From contig NZ_VEWM01000057.1 of the NCBI RefSeq assembly GCF_020662265.1, positions 62,001 to 126,000 of the forward strand: a stretch of DNA of 64,000 nt, read 5' to 3'. This stretch comes from Psychrobacter sp. I-STPA6b (GTDB lineage: Bacteria; Pseudomonadota; Gammaproteobacteria; Pseudomonadales; Moraxellaceae). A model generated the notes under the pieces. It saw nothing but the letters and a program-made list of their open reading frames with translations. It was not told the DNA's origin and searched no databases. Every line of letters begins with the position of its first letter. Within the stretch, counting starts at the first letter, position 1. Position numbers and translations under genes: made by a program. This document shows positions 31,180-41,452 of this stretch, in pieces.

Positions 31180-31437
31180 TCCTTAGAACCCAAAACTTTC
31201 GTCAAGATTTTATATAACCCTTTAAACTCATATTTCCAGCTTAATTTTAATTTAAAATCAGATGTTACATCACTGTCATGAAGAAGTCTAAACTCTCTGT
31301 CATACACATAACATCTTTCTAGTATATATGATCTCTCTTTATCCCAGTCATATATCTCTCCAGTTTACATTATGTATCCAAGTACCAAAATCACCGACAT
31401 GATAAGTTTGGCATACTACAAGAAACATATAAAAATT
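31108..31437 (-). pseudogene. HINT end plus second copy of the new toxin tip
   Basis: The minus strand reads TYHVGDFGTWIHN, a HINT terminus, then NWRDIYDWDKERSYILERCY and TSDFKLKLSWKYEFKGLYKI, running past the ATG of the immunity gene to a stop near 31139. It aligns with the cassette 7 tip (EDLYNWDEGKST; ASDFNIKSQWSGSFKGIYDN). The upstream HINT part is missing, so it is a relic. Confidence 0.65.
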
Positions 31438-31732
31438 ACCCTATAACTAAAACAAACTCTTCTTCAGGCATACATTTTCTTACTATCAATAATTTCTCTA
31501 AGGATTTAAACGCTTCAAATTGCTCTGGTATTACTGAGTATTTAATATTCAATAGCTCTTTATCAACTATCATCTCATACTGAACTGCAACCTCATTAGG
31601 GATGCAACTATTATTTGGTAAAACATTTGCTAACAATGCTGATTCTAGGGTAAAAACATTAACAAGCCACTTTAAATGACTCAAAAAATATTCCATTTTA
31701 TCTATTACACAGTTATAATTTTTGTCATACAC
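31436..31732 (-). CDS. Hypothetical protein, possible immunity protein
   Basis: 98 residues, acidic and helical (MEYFLSHLKWLVNVFTLESA; VIPEQFEAFKSLEKLLIVRK). It lies upstream of the toxin relic on the same strand and could be the immunity gene of a lost tip. No family recognised. Confidence 0.45.
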   Translation of the reverse strand: MYDKNYNCVIDKMEYFLSHLKWLVNVFTLESALLANVLPNNSCIPNEVAVQYEMIVDKELLNIKYSVIPEQFEAFKSLEKLLIVRKCMPEEEFVLVIG

Positions 31733-31867
31733 TCAAATAAAGTATTTCTTTATTTTATCTTTACTAAGAATTTAAATAATGACTATAAGCTACTAAAAGG
31801 TGCTTGAATAAAAATCATACCATCTTATAGAGTTTTAAGTAATTTTTTCAAAAGCCTAATAAAAAAG

Positions 31868-32032
31868 TCATGAACTCTCTCTATCTCTTATGCATTGAGA
31901 CACTGCCTTTTAATAAGCTGAGTTTTAGAATCTTAGTTAGAGCAATAAATATAGGTAATTTATTTATGAAAGCAGAAGATAGTTGCACCCCTTGTAAGTA
32001 TGAACTTAACATTTAAGTGTTCAACCAACCCT
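31868..32032 (+). mobile_element. Degraded MITE copy
   Basis: Resembles the 198/223 bp MITE in the cattgaga...ttttaataa segment, the ttatttatgaaagcag segment and the end cccttgtaagta...gttcaaccaaccct, with many changes. The rest of 31733-32171 shows nothing recognisable. Confidence 0.6.
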
Positions 32033-32171
32033 CATACTTATAAGGGGTAATACAACAGAAGGTAGCATTGGGTCGATTATAAATAGATATCATACTCAAT
32101 CTATTAAGCATAGATATATCTAACTCAAAAGCCATAGCTAGTATAATGGATTACCATCAAAGCATATTTTT

Positions 32172-33482
32172 TCAATGATTTCTAAACAATCTCAATACTT
32201 CTTCATTTAATAAAGCCTGTTCCTCTTCACTCAAACCTTCCACATTTGGGAATATCTGTGGATGATCTGGTGGCAGTGCTGGTGATTGAAGTTGGGGTTG
32301 GGGTTGAATAAACCTCTCATTTTGACTAGGTCGTTCTGCCAGAGTAATATCAATATCCATATCCCTGTGTCCACGTAATACTTGTGTTTGTAGCACTGTA
32401 TTTGGAGATTTACGGGCTACATATTGAATCAAACGATTTGCATCTGTCATCTCAATACCATCAATAGACAATATAATATCACCAACCTCTAAACCACTAA
32501 CCGCAGCTGGACTTTCTGGGATAATTTTCAGAACCTCAACACCTGTACTACTATCAATCTTCGTAGGATCTCTTAATTGAGACTTCACTTCAATGCCTAG
32601 CCAACCTCGACTCACCTTCCCGTCTTGAATAATGGCATTCATAACCTGCTCTACCAACGCAGTAGGTATCGCAAATCCAATCCCCATTGAACCACCTGAA
32701 CGTGAGAATATTGCCGTATTGATTCCTACCAACTCACCATACGCATCAACCAAAGCACCACCTGAGTTTCCAGGGTTAATTGCTGCATCTGTCTGAATAA
32801 AGTCCTCAAAAGTATTAATACCCAACCCTGTACGCCCTGTAGCAGAGATAATACCTTGTGTAACCGTCTGTCCAACACCGAATGGATTACCTATTGCTAA
32901 TGCCACATCACCAACTTCAATAGGTTTTTCTCGAAAGGCTAACGGTGTTAAACCCGACATATCTACCTTAATTACGGCCAAATCACTATCAGGATCAACC
33001 CCTACCACATTCGCAATACTTTTTCTTCCATCACTAAAAGCGACCACTATCTCATCTGCTTTAGAAATCACATGAGCATTAGTCACAATATAGCCATCCG
33101 GAGATACTATGACTCCTGAACCTAGGTTAGTTGAACCATGATCTTGCTGAGGCAAACCACCATTGAACTCAAAATACCGACGTAAAATTGGGTCATCTAA
33201 ATAAGGATTCCGCCTGACTTTTTGTGTCGTATAAATATTCACTACCGAATGTGATGCTTTTGCAACTGCATCATGATAACTACTAATAGGTTCTGGCTTA
33301 TCTCGACTTGAGCTTATGGATAAATTGGCAGATGTCTGTTCATTTCTAGGTGGTTGCCAAATTGGCTGTTGTTGTGCTTTTTGTCCCATATACACCCACC
33401 CAAAAGCTACCAAAACTATCACTAAAAGTAACCAAGGTAATAGCTTCCAAAAAAAACTACTTTGGGATGATGAAGATGGCAT
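32172..33482 (-). CDS. DegS/AlgW-type periplasmic serine protease (HtrA family, one PDZ)
   Basis: 436 residues from the ATG at 33482 (MPSSSSQ); the longer frame from 33518 adds a Cys-rich leader without support. An N-terminal anchor (LLPWLLLVIVLVAFGWVYM) is followed by the protease with His in VTNAHVIS, Asp in DSDLAVIKV and Ser in NPGNSGGAL. One PDZ domain follows (WLGIEVKS to ITLAERP), then a Pro/Gln tail. A single PDZ and a membrane anchor fit DegS/AlgW, which start the sigma-E stress cascade. Divergent from nif3, an arrangement also known in other gamma-proteobacteria. Confidence 0.9.
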   Translation of the reverse strand: MPSSSSQSSFFWKLLPWLLLVIVLVAFGWVYMGQKAQQQPIWQPPRNEQTSANLSISSSRDKPEPISSYHDAVAKASHSVVNIYTTQKVRRNPYLDDPILRRYFEFNGGLPQQDHGSTNLGSGVIVSPDGYIVTNAHVISKADEIVVAFSDGRKSIANVVGVDPDSDLAVIKVDMSGLTPLAFREKPIEVGDVALAIGNPFGVGQTVTQGIISATGRTGLGINTFEDFIQTDAAINPGNSGGALVDAYGELVGINTAIFSRSGGSMGIGFAIPTALVEQVMNAIIQDGKVSRGWLGIEVKSQLRDPTKIDSSTGVEVLKIIPESPAAVSGLEVGDIILSIDGIEMTDANRLIQYVARKSPNTVLQTQVLRGHRDMDIDITLAERPSQNERFIQPQPQLQSPALPPDHPQIFPNVEGLSEEEQALLNEEVLRLFRNH

Positions 33483-33847
33483 AGAATAACCTCTGCTGTA
33501 ACAGCAATAAACACACAATATGGAATAGATTCAAATACAAGAAAGACTTGAAAAAACAAGACTAATACGATATAAACCCAGCAAGCTCTAAGTATACAGT
33601 GACTCTCAATCTTTATGGGAACACTACACCATATCTATATATAGTTAATTAAGAGTAACGGGCTAACTTAACGACTACTGTAAATTGCCTATAGTGTAAC
33701 ACTTGTTGAACGCTTATAAATCTCTAAACTCAATGAAACACCTCATTTTTTATAGCTATTTGTTAACAAAAACTCTCTGAAGTTACCTATATATAGATAA
33801 AAATTATTTTTTATATTACACATCCGTAAAACAAGGTATTTACTCTT
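33483..33847. other. Divergent intergenic region between degS-like gene and nif3
   Basis: 365 bp, AT-rich. It must hold promoters for both directions, but no clear -35/-10 pair or operator could be assigned. Confidence 0.5.
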
Positions 33848-34627
33848 ATGTCAAATAACTCAATACACGCACCAATGCCAACCGAACTTAGCCAATGGTG
33901 TAGCGACTACTTATGTACTACTGAGTTTAAAGACTACTGCCCCAATGGACTACAAGTTGATGCAAATACCCCCATCAAAAAGCTCATTACAGGAGTTACA
34001 GCCAGCCAAAATCTTATAGATGCCGCCATAGCTGCTAATGCCGATGCCATATTGGTTCATCATGGATATTTTTGGAAAGGTGAAGACGCAACACTAACAG
34101 GAATAAAAGGTAAACGCATACGAAGCTTATTACAAAATAACATCTCTTTACTTGCCTATCATCTTCCTTTAGATGCGCATCCCCTTGTTGGTAATAATGC
34201 ACAGCTTGCACAACACTTAGGATTAAAGATAACTGGTGCATTATTTCCCCATGAATCACATCCTGTGGGAAACATAACAACCTGTACTGAGCAGCCCATC
34301 GAACAATTAATTGCAAAAATTACAGATACTCTCCAACGCTCTCCCCTACATATCAGTGGTAGTCAAAAATACATTACTGATGTCGCTATCTGTACAGGGG
34401 CTGCACAGGATATGATTGAACAAGCAGCCCTACAAGGTTGTCAAGTTTTTATCTCAGGGGAAATATCTGAACGTACCACACATGCAGCTAGAGAGCTTGG
34501 TATTGACTACCTAGCTTGTGGACACCATGCAACTGAAATGTATGGCGTTCAAGCACTTGGAGAACTAATTAAAAAGCAATTTCCACAAATTGAAGTGATG
34601 TTTATTGATGACCATAACCCCGTCTAA
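33848..34627 (+). CDS. Nif3-like dinuclear metal-centre protein
   Basis: 259 residues. Metal-binding motifs of the NIF3/YbgI family: VHHGYFWKG, AYHLPLDAHP and ACGHHATEMYGVQALGE. A ring-forming hexameric family of uncertain cellular role. Full length for the bacterial form. Confidence 0.9.
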   Translation: MSNNSIHAPMPTELSQWCSDYLCTTEFKDYCPNGLQVDANTPIKKLITGVTASQNLIDAAIAANADAILVHHGYFWKGEDATLTGIKGKRIRSLLQNNISLLAYHLPLDAHPLVGNNAQLAQHLGLKITGALFPHESHPVGNITTCTEQPIEQLIAKITDTLQRSPLHISGSQKYITDVAICTGAAQDMIEQAALQGCQVFISGEISERTTHAARELGIDYLACGHHATEMYGVQALGELIKKQFPQIEVMFIDDHNPV

Positions 34628-34660
34628 GAACTATTAAATATTTATCTTTATCAAAAAAGC

Positions 34661-34692
34661 TAAGACACTGACGTTAATACGTCGTGTCTTAA
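34661..34692 (+). terminator. Possible terminator behind nif3
   Basis: taagacactgacgt / acgtcgtgtctta forms an imperfect hairpin 34 bp after the stop. The T run is missing. Confidence 0.45.
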
Positions 34693-34750
34693 TCCAATAC
34701 AATACACTTAAACACAGTAGCTTTGTAGATGAAAACGAAATATTAGAGTT

Positions 34751-34931
34751 AAGGTTTTGAACTTTTACACCATCAGAGCTAATACCCACATGGGAGATGG
34801 GATACAACTGTTTTTTACTTTCATGTAAAAACTGGCTAAACTTACCTTTACGTTATTGCCTTATCTAAATAACCATCTGTTAAAATCAATATCTCAATTT
34901 TTCCTATGAAGATAAATCCTCAACAAACCCT
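34751..34931 (-). mobile_element. Degraded MITE copy
   Basis: Shares ttttttactttcatgtaaaa, ggctaaa and tcaatttttcctatgaagat with the copy at 62082; the middle part is shortened. Both ends are mutated. Confidence 0.7.
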
Positions 34932-35748
34932 AAGCTTACTTATATAAAATAAGACAAGTGATATCTACAAATATCAACATCAATAGGAATGTGTAAAAAT
35001 AACACTAAAAGCATCTCTCCATCTCCAAATATACGAATAAAATAATATATATTAATCAATAGTTTATAAAAAAGTATCTCTAAAAACCTGATAAAAAACT
35101 CTAAGACTAAAAAAAACACTTTACTTTTATAATTTTTTGTTACATCTCCACAATCCAATCCATACAAAATAAAACCAAACATAAGTTCTTGTTTTATTAA
35201 TATATTTAAACCATTTGTCTATATTTTTGCACACTCTATCTTTTTTGCACATGCAAAGCTTGAATGTAGATTAGGCAAACTGCATAGTTACAACAAGCGA
35301 TATTATTACTTAGATGTTTGTCAGTGATAAGTTTTATTTATCAATCTTAGTGTTAAAGTCACTAATCATGATAATACTTATTCTCATTTGCAAAGCACTT
35401 GTTTTTATGCACACAGCCCATATCATGTGTCATTGATATACACGTGTTTCATTAGACAAAGCATCTAACCAATACAACATTAAGTCCAGTATTATTTGTA
35501 TATATCTTATACATCCTAATTATCTAGCATAGAAACATCTTGATAAATGGCTTGTATCTTGCATATATATAATGGCTTGTATCTTGCATATATATAATAG
35601 AAGTTACATCTGGCTTATGACTCATATCTCAACCCATATTCTCCAATAATACTTGATGAATATGATAAAAAACTGACTTTAGATGATACAAATTTATTGT
35701 CATCATCATTCAGTGCATGATATGGATGATAGAATAAAGGAGGCCACC
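34932..35748. other. AT-rich intergenic stretch upstream of mltF
   Basis: About 800 bp without a supported gene. It contains a 25 bp direct tandem repeat at 35546-35595. Nothing else recognised. Confidence 0.5.
35546..35595. repeat. 25 bp tandem repeat, two perfect copies
   Basis: aatggcttgtatcttgcata followed by tatat occurs twice in direct succession, about 150 bp upstream of the mltF start. Confidence 0.85.
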
Positions 35749-36966
35749 ATGCATCGCATGTCCCATCGCTTTAACCGTCGTCTAAAACAGAAACTAAAAC
35801 CAACTAATTTACCAACACAAAGGTACACAAAGATTTGGGCGAATATCTGTGAACAAAATAAAAGCCGAACATCACGCTTTAACAAAACAAAAAAGCTAGT
35901 ACAAATATCCAGCATTGCTTTACTCTCATTACCGGCTAAAAGCTTAACAACACTGTCTGAACAAATACCAACTTATAGCTATGATCAAGTGATGCAAACA
36001 AATACCCTCACTGTAGCAGCTGTCAAAGGAGACAGCACTTTTTTTGCTACGGACGGTTTTCAACATGGCTTTGGCTATGATCTAACTCGTGCATATGCAA
36101 ATAGTTTAGGTGTTAAGCTAGAACTCAGAACTTTTGACAATGACGCACAAGCATTAACAGCTGTCAAACTAGGGCAAGCTGATATGGCATTGACCACTGC
36201 TAGTACAGCTAATATGGAAGCCCAATCCTTAGCCAGCATGAACCTGAGCTGTGGACAAGATAAAAAGCTAACCAGTAATGGGCTACACCCCAAAGTCAAT
36301 TGGAGCTTTAAATACTCCCACGACCCATTAGCAATCACAGCAAGCCATTATTTATGTGACAATCATGGTATGCAGGAAACTGCCAAGCTGGCTAACTTTT
36401 ATAACCAAAACCTACTGAAAGACGCCTATAATCAACAGCACTTTGAAGCAGCCTTAGACGAGCAGTTGCCAAACTACATACACTCTTTCCAAGAGCAAGC
36501 AAAAAACTATGATCATGACTGGGAGCTATTAGTAGCTATGGGATATCAGGAGTCGCATTTAAACCCAAATGCTGTCTCTCCTACTGGTGTACAGGGTCTA
36601 ATGATGCTGACAAATAGCACTGCAGAAGCAATGGGGGTTTCTAATCGTATTGACCCATTTGAAAGTATTGGCGGTGGCGCTCGATATTTAAATCAAATGA
36701 AAGAAAAATTTGCAGATGTACCAAACCCAGATCGCTTATGGTTTGCTCTAGCTTCTTATAATATGGGTCCTAATGCCATTAAGAAAATTCAACAAGAGCT
36801 AGAAAGTCAAGGTGAAGATGGTAATAGCTGGGCAAATGTATATGCTTATATGCTAGATAATGCCTCAAACAACTCACGTTATGTCCAATGTATGCACTAT
36901 GTCAAGAATATACGCAGCTATCTTGAATCTATTAAATTAGAAGAAAATGAGACGCAAAGTGTTTAG
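35749..36966 (+). CDS. mltF: MltF-like lytic transglycosylase (binding-protein domain plus SLT)
   Basis: 405 residues from ATG 35749, which has a strong AAAGGAGG site; an upstream in-frame ATG at 35683 lacks one. A basic N-terminus and hydrophobic stretch (VQISSIALLSLPAKSL) precede a solute-binding-protein-like part (GFGYDLTRAYANSLGVKLEL; ALTAVKLGQADMALTTAST). The SLT domain follows: VAMGYQESHLNPNAVSPTGV with catalytic Glu near 268, QGLMMLTNSTAEAMGV and LASYNMGPNAI. MltF cleaves peptidoglycan at the outer membrane. The binding-protein part looks shorter than usual. Confidence 0.85.
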   Translation: MHRMSHRFNRRLKQKLKPTNLPTQRYTKIWANICEQNKSRTSRFNKTKKLVQISSIALLSLPAKSLTTLSEQIPTYSYDQVMQTNTLTVAAVKGDSTFFATDGFQHGFGYDLTRAYANSLGVKLELRTFDNDAQALTAVKLGQADMALTTASTANMEAQSLASMNLSCGQDKKLTSNGLHPKVNWSFKYSHDPLAITASHYLCDNHGMQETAKLANFYNQNLLKDAYNQQHFEAALDEQLPNYIHSFQEQAKNYDHDWELLVAMGYQESHLNPNAVSPTGVQGLMMLTNSTAEAMGVSNRIDPFESIGGGARYLNQMKEKFADVPNPDRLWFALASYNMGPNAIKKIQQELESQGEDGNSWANVYAYMLDNASNNSRYVQCMHYVKNIRSYLESIKLEENETQSV

Positions 36967-37317
36967 CATTTCAATAACCTACTAAATGCTAAACAATAGC
37001 AATTAAGCTCTCAATAACTAAATTTATAATAGATACGATCTATGTTTAGCTTTATATATCCTATTTACCAAACCTAAATATAGATACGTATCTGTTCTAT
37101 TTATATTTTTCTTTCTTAGTCCTACTGTAGATATCCTAATTAATAAAATACATCCACCCTACACTCTCCTTTACAAAATCCAAAGCCTAAAATGAACTAC
37201 GGTACCAGTTTATACACTAAACAGAAATAAAATAACAAACACTATAGCTGTCTAGGGTCTGTAACTATGGTAAATACAAAATACTGTATTTATTTTTTAC
37301 CTATCCCTAAAAATAAC
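36967..37317. other. AT-rich intergenic stretch
   Basis: About 350 bp between convergent mltF and mltD. It contains agggtctgtaac near 37253, similar to a MITE end, and otherwise nothing recognisable. Confidence 0.5.
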
Positions 37318-37343
37318 AAAGCCACTTTATAGAAAGTGGCTTT
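37318..37343 (-). terminator. Terminator of mltD
   Basis: aaagccacttt-atag-aaagtggcttt hairpin 39 bp past the mltD stop. Confidence 0.75.
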
Positions 37344-37381
37344 ATCAATACTTAGTGTATAACGACTTGAAACAAAAAGTA

Positions 37382-40300
37382 TTAACGATTTGGTACGGTT
37401 AGAATCTGTCCAATTTTTAATTGTGCATTATCTGCCAAATCATTCATTTTTGCTAGCTCACTCACAGCTATACCATAACGACCAGCTAAGCCTATCAAAC
37501 TATCCCCAGACTTCACTTTATAACTAACTGTCAACTTAGGTACTTTGAGTCGCTGACCACGTTGCAACATTGCAGAAGAACTTAATCCATTTGCAGAAGC
37601 AAGCTCTGTTGCACTGACACCATATCGACGTGCCAGTCCAATCAAAGTATCTCCCGCTGTCACTGTATACTCTTCTGTACTCTTAAAGGTATTCATACTA
37701 TTAGATGTAGACGCTGAAGAGGTGGACGATGATGCACTACTACTTTGTCTTGCTTGCTCAGGAACTTTTAAAGTTTGTCCAATTTGTAACTGTGCATTAG
37801 TTGCTAAATCATTAGTTTTCGCTAAATCTGAAACACTGACACCATACTGATTAGCCAAACCAATAAGTGTGTCACCAGATTTTACTTTATAGTTTGTTGT
37901 ATTGCTCAATAGCTGCGCTGTATCACGACTTGTAGTTGCAGAAGAGGCTCTACCACCATCCTGACTGGCAGAAGATACTTGACCTTTTGCAGGGATTGTA
38001 ATAGTGCGCCCTAAAATCAACTGTGCATTTGTTGATAAATTATTCGCCGCAGCTAAGTCACTAACCGAAACATTAAATCGACGAGCCACACCAATTAATG
38101 TATCACCTGAGGCTACTTTATAAGAAACTGATTGATTATTTAGATTTAGATCTACAGTCTCACGACTGGCAGGCACTTTAATATTGCTACCACGTAATAG
38201 CTGAGCATTTGCTCCAAAGCTATTTAAACTTGCAATATCTTCACGACTCACACCTAAGTCATTTGCTATACCAATTAAGGTATCGCCTGACTTCACACGG
38301 TACGTTGAAACAGGACCTGTATATTTGCTTGTTGATGCAGCACTTGCTGAGCCACTTGAAGTGGGTGCAGATGTTCTTGTACCAGCTGGCACTGTCAAAA
38401 CTTGACCTGTATATAATCCAGCACTACTAGACAATCCATTCATACCTGCCAATGTAGATACAGATATGCCATATTGCCCAGCTAATACAGTTAAATTATC
38501 ACCAGGACGTACTTTGTAATTGGTTGTACGTCCAGTATAACTATTATTGATTACTGAACTACTTGATGAAGCAGTCTCTTTTGGTGCTGCCACTGGCTCA
38601 ACTTGTCCAGGTATCAGCCATAACTTTTCTCCATAGCGTAACTGTGCATTTGTAGGTAAATTATTATAACTCGCTAATTCACTGGTTGACAGACCAAACC
38701 GTGTTGCAGTTTCAATCAGTGTATCACCCCTTTGTACCACATAACTCGTTGGACGAGCAGATGATGCAGTAGAAGTACGACCTGTATCCGAACTTAAAGG
38801 AGCAATGGGGCGAGCATTATATAAATACAAGGTCGAACCTGCCATTAACGTACCATTTGGCTTAATTTGGTTCCACTCTGCAATATCTTGCACAGTAACA
38901 TTAGCACGAGAAGCAATATTAGACAGTGTATCTCCCGGTACAACTCGATACGTTGTTCTAGTCCCTTGTGGTCTTGGACGAGTACTACTAGTAGCTACTG
39001 TGCTACTTTCATACTCCAGCTTTTTCTCTTTACCTTGTGCTTCTAATATAGACTGCTGAGTTTGCACTGCAGATAGCTTAATATTACCATCTGAGGGATT
39101 TACTACTTCTGCTACTTGAGGTGTTTGTTGTTGAATTTGTGCTGAGATAAAATCTTTTTCAGCTTGTGATAAAGGTGGCTCTTGGATAATAGTTCTATTT
39201 GGAGTCACTGTTGCTGATGTAGATGCAACAATACTCTGCTCTGCTTTTTGAGTTTTTATTTGCTCTTGTGCTGGACTTAGAGGCTGGCTACTACTTTGAT
39301 TTAATACTCGTGCATTTTGAGCAAACTCTGCCAACTCGCTAGATGAACCAGACAATGCTGGTCTATTAGGATCATAAGTCTCAGAAATGATGGCTTCATC
39401 AATTGTTACATTTCGACCGCTATCAGCGGATAATGCAGAAATTTTATCATCTATAGAAAAATTCACTTCATTAGGAATGATAACTCGATTAGCACCAGAA
39501 GCATCTATACGACCCGTTTTTAAGGCTGGATTTAGCTTAGTTAGCTCATCATAGCTAACACCAGTGATACGTGATACATCAGCCAGACTAACACCATAGT
39601 TTGTCGGTACACTTCTAAAGTGAGCTCTGTTTGCTATAGGTGGCAAGGAGACACCATAACGACTAGGATTTTGTACCACTTGTGCTACTGCTAAAAAGCG
39701 CGGTACATAATTTCTAGTTTCTGTTGGTAAGTTCAATGACCAAAAATCAGTAGGAAGACCACGCTCTTCATTTGCTTTAATCGCTCTTTCAATACGAGCA
39801 GGACCTGCATTATATGCAGCTAATGCTAACTCCCAGCTACCAAACTGATTATGTAAGGCTGTCAAAAAGTCATAGGCAGCTCTTGTTGACTCCACAACAT
39901 CACGTCGCCCATCATAACTACTGCTTTGTGCCAGCCCATAAATTCGTCCAGTACTTGGAATAAACTGCCACAATCCTGCAGCAGCCGCATTACTGGTTGC
40001 CGTTGGATCATAAGAGCTTTCAATAACTGGTAATAATGCTAATTCAGTTGGGATATTACGTCGCTCTGCTTCTCGAACCGTATGATATAAATAACGACTA
40101 GCACGAGCAGTTAAACGATTGAGATAATCTTGTCGACTAATAAACCATCCCCTTTGCGCTTCAATACGAGGATTACTAGTATACTGATCTTGATTTAAAC
40201 GGAAACCGCCTCGAACTCTATCCCACAAGTCACCAACACGCTGAATAACTAGCTTATTATCTTCTACCATACTCATGTCAGTAGCTTCAAGTAAGCTTTC

Positions 40301-40573
40301 TAATTCATCAAGACTGTCCTCATCTAACAGCGCTGTACTATATGCAGATGTTGGCGCTATTGCTGGCTGTTGGGTTGGTGCTTGATAAGTCACATCTGGT
40401 GCACTAGCAGGCTGTCTTGTAGACTGTTGAGATGACGAAACTGGCACTTGCGTTGCAGTTGGTGCTCTTTGAACAGTTGGAGTATTACTGCAGGCAGTCA
40501 ACAATAATGATGTTACTGCTAAACACAAAGGTAGCTTAATAAATGAATATGTTGTGGGGACTTTTTGAGACAT
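37382..40573 (-). CDS. mltD: MltD-like lytic transglycosylase lipoprotein with eight LysM repeats
   Basis: 1063 residues. The N-terminus ends in a lipobox (SLLLTACS). The SLT domain at about 110-300 has LLPVIESSYDPTATSNAAAA with catalytic Glu, GLWQFIPSTGRIYGL and LALAAYNAGPARIERAI. A degenerate LysM lies near 330-370. Eight clear LysM repeats run from about 540 to the end, each starting Y-V/V-GDTLIG-A and ending LxVP, with Ser/Thr-rich linkers. LysM binds peptidoglycan. E. coli MltD has far fewer repeats (about 450 residues in all). Monocistronic with a terminator. Confidence 0.9.
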   Translation of the reverse strand: MSQKVPTTYSFIKLPLCLAVTSLLLTACSNTPTVQRAPTATQVPVSSSQQSTRQPASAPDVTYQAPTQQPAIAPTSAYSTALLDEDSLDELESLLEATDMSMVEDNKLVIQRVGDLWDRVRGGFRLNQDQYTSNPRIEAQRGWFISRQDYLNRLTARASRYLYHTVREAERRNIPTELALLPVIESSYDPTATSNAAAAGLWQFIPSTGRIYGLAQSSSYDGRRDVVESTRAAYDFLTALHNQFGSWELALAAYNAGPARIERAIKANEERGLPTDFWSLNLPTETRNYVPRFLAVAQVVQNPSRYGVSLPPIANRAHFRSVPTNYGVSLADVSRITGVSYDELTKLNPALKTGRIDASGANRVIIPNEVNFSIDDKISALSADSGRNVTIDEAIISETYDPNRPALSGSSSELAEFAQNARVLNQSSSQPLSPAQEQIKTQKAEQSIVASTSATVTPNRTIIQEPPLSQAEKDFISAQIQQQTPQVAEVVNPSDGNIKLSAVQTQQSILEAQGKEKKLEYESSTVATSSTRPRPQGTRTTYRVVPGDTLSNIASRANVTVQDIAEWNQIKPNGTLMAGSTLYLYNARPIAPLSSDTGRTSTASSARPTSYVVQRGDTLIETATRFGLSTSELASYNNLPTNAQLRYGEKLWLIPGQVEPVAAPKETASSSSSVINNSYTGRTTNYKVRPGDNLTVLAGQYGISVSTLAGMNGLSSSAGLYTGQVLTVPAGTRTSAPTSSGSASAASTSKYTGPVSTYRVKSGDTLIGIANDLGVSREDIASLNSFGANAQLLRGSNIKVPASRETVDLNLNNQSVSYKVASGDTLIGVARRFNVSVSDLAAANNLSTNAQLILGRTITIPAKGQVSSASQDGGRASSATTSRDTAQLLSNTTNYKVKSGDTLIGLANQYGVSVSDLAKTNDLATNAQLQIGQTLKVPEQARQSSSASSSTSSASTSNSMNTFKSTEEYTVTAGDTLIGLARRYGVSATELASANGLSSSAMLQRGQRLKVPKLTVSYKVKSGDSLIGLAGRYGIAVSELAKMNDLADNAQLKIGQILTVPNR

Positions 40574-40711
40574 GATATCGCTCAGTTCCTAGTTTGTGAT
40601 TTGATGAAATTCAAAGGTTAGTATGAACAAAAAAACAGTAGCTAATTTGCCCTTCATCATACTAAATATGTACTTAACTTACCATCAAAGCCTATTATTA
40701 ATCAATAAGAA

Positions 40712-41197
40712 TTATTCAATCGTTACTTGTGCTACAGCACGTAGTAACACTGCATTGTTATCAGTAGAAACCAGCGTCGCACGTGATGAGGTCGTTAATG
40801 TCGTTGGTTGACCATTTTTCACCCATGACTCTACTGTTTTTACATCTGCTTTTGCCTGATTACCACTAGTCACAATATTTGAGACACTGATGTCATAATG
40901 GTAATTACTGGTTTGATCCCAGCTGTCCTGTAGCAATTTCAGATAGGCATTTTTATTAAGGCTGGTTGTTTTTCCTCGACGAGACATAGAGATTAATGCA
41001 TCATCAGAAACCAGTTTATCAACCATAGCAATATTTTTACTGTTAGCAGCTTGTTTCATTGCTGAAGCATAGCTATAAACCTGTGATTCATCCATTGCCG
41101 CAGAAGCACTCATCATTGTAGCAAGGGTTAGTGGTGCTGCCAAGGCAACACTGACAATGCTATGACGTAATAACTGAGTGAATAAAAATTTCTTCAT
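40712..41197 (-). CDS. Secreted NTF2-like (SnoaL/DUF4440-type) protein
   Basis: 161 residues. Signal peptide (SVALAAPLTLATMMSASAA), then MKQAANSKNIAMVDKLVSDD, ALISMSRRGKTTSLNKNAYL and ADVKTVESWVKNGQPTTLTT: helix followed by a curved sheet, the NTF2 fold layout. Periplasmic; function unknown. Confidence 0.65.
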   Translation of the reverse strand: MKKFLFTQLLRHSIVSVALAAPLTLATMMSASAAMDESQVYSYASAMKQAANSKNIAMVDKLVSDDALISMSRRGKTTSLNKNAYLKLLQDSWDQTSNYHYDISVSNIVTSGNQAKADVKTVESWVKNGQPTTLTTSSRATLVSTDNNAVLLRAVAQVTIE

Positions 41198-41452
41198 CTT
41201 TCTTGCTCCTATATTAAAGCAAAGAGTATTTTTCGAAGATTATGGCTCAAAACCTCAGCTCACAATCTCACCATAATTGCCATCATACAGGATAGCAACC
41301 CTATAATACTCAACATACTGTAATATTTAGTTACATCTATAAGGTAGAGTGTCACGAATACTACTGACTATCCTAAAAGGTTATACTAATGAGAGCAATA
41401 AATAATTATTATAAGATTATCTTATAGAGCTTTCTGAAAACATAAAAAATTA

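Noticed and set aside
35366..35390. Fur-box-like sequence (atgataatacttattctcat) upstream of mltF
   Set aside because: Only part matches the consensus, it is ~360 bp from the start codon, and the gene has no iron link.
37253..37265. Fifth MITE copy before mltD
   Set aside because: Only about 12 bases (agggtctgtaac) match an end; interior blocks and the other end are missing.
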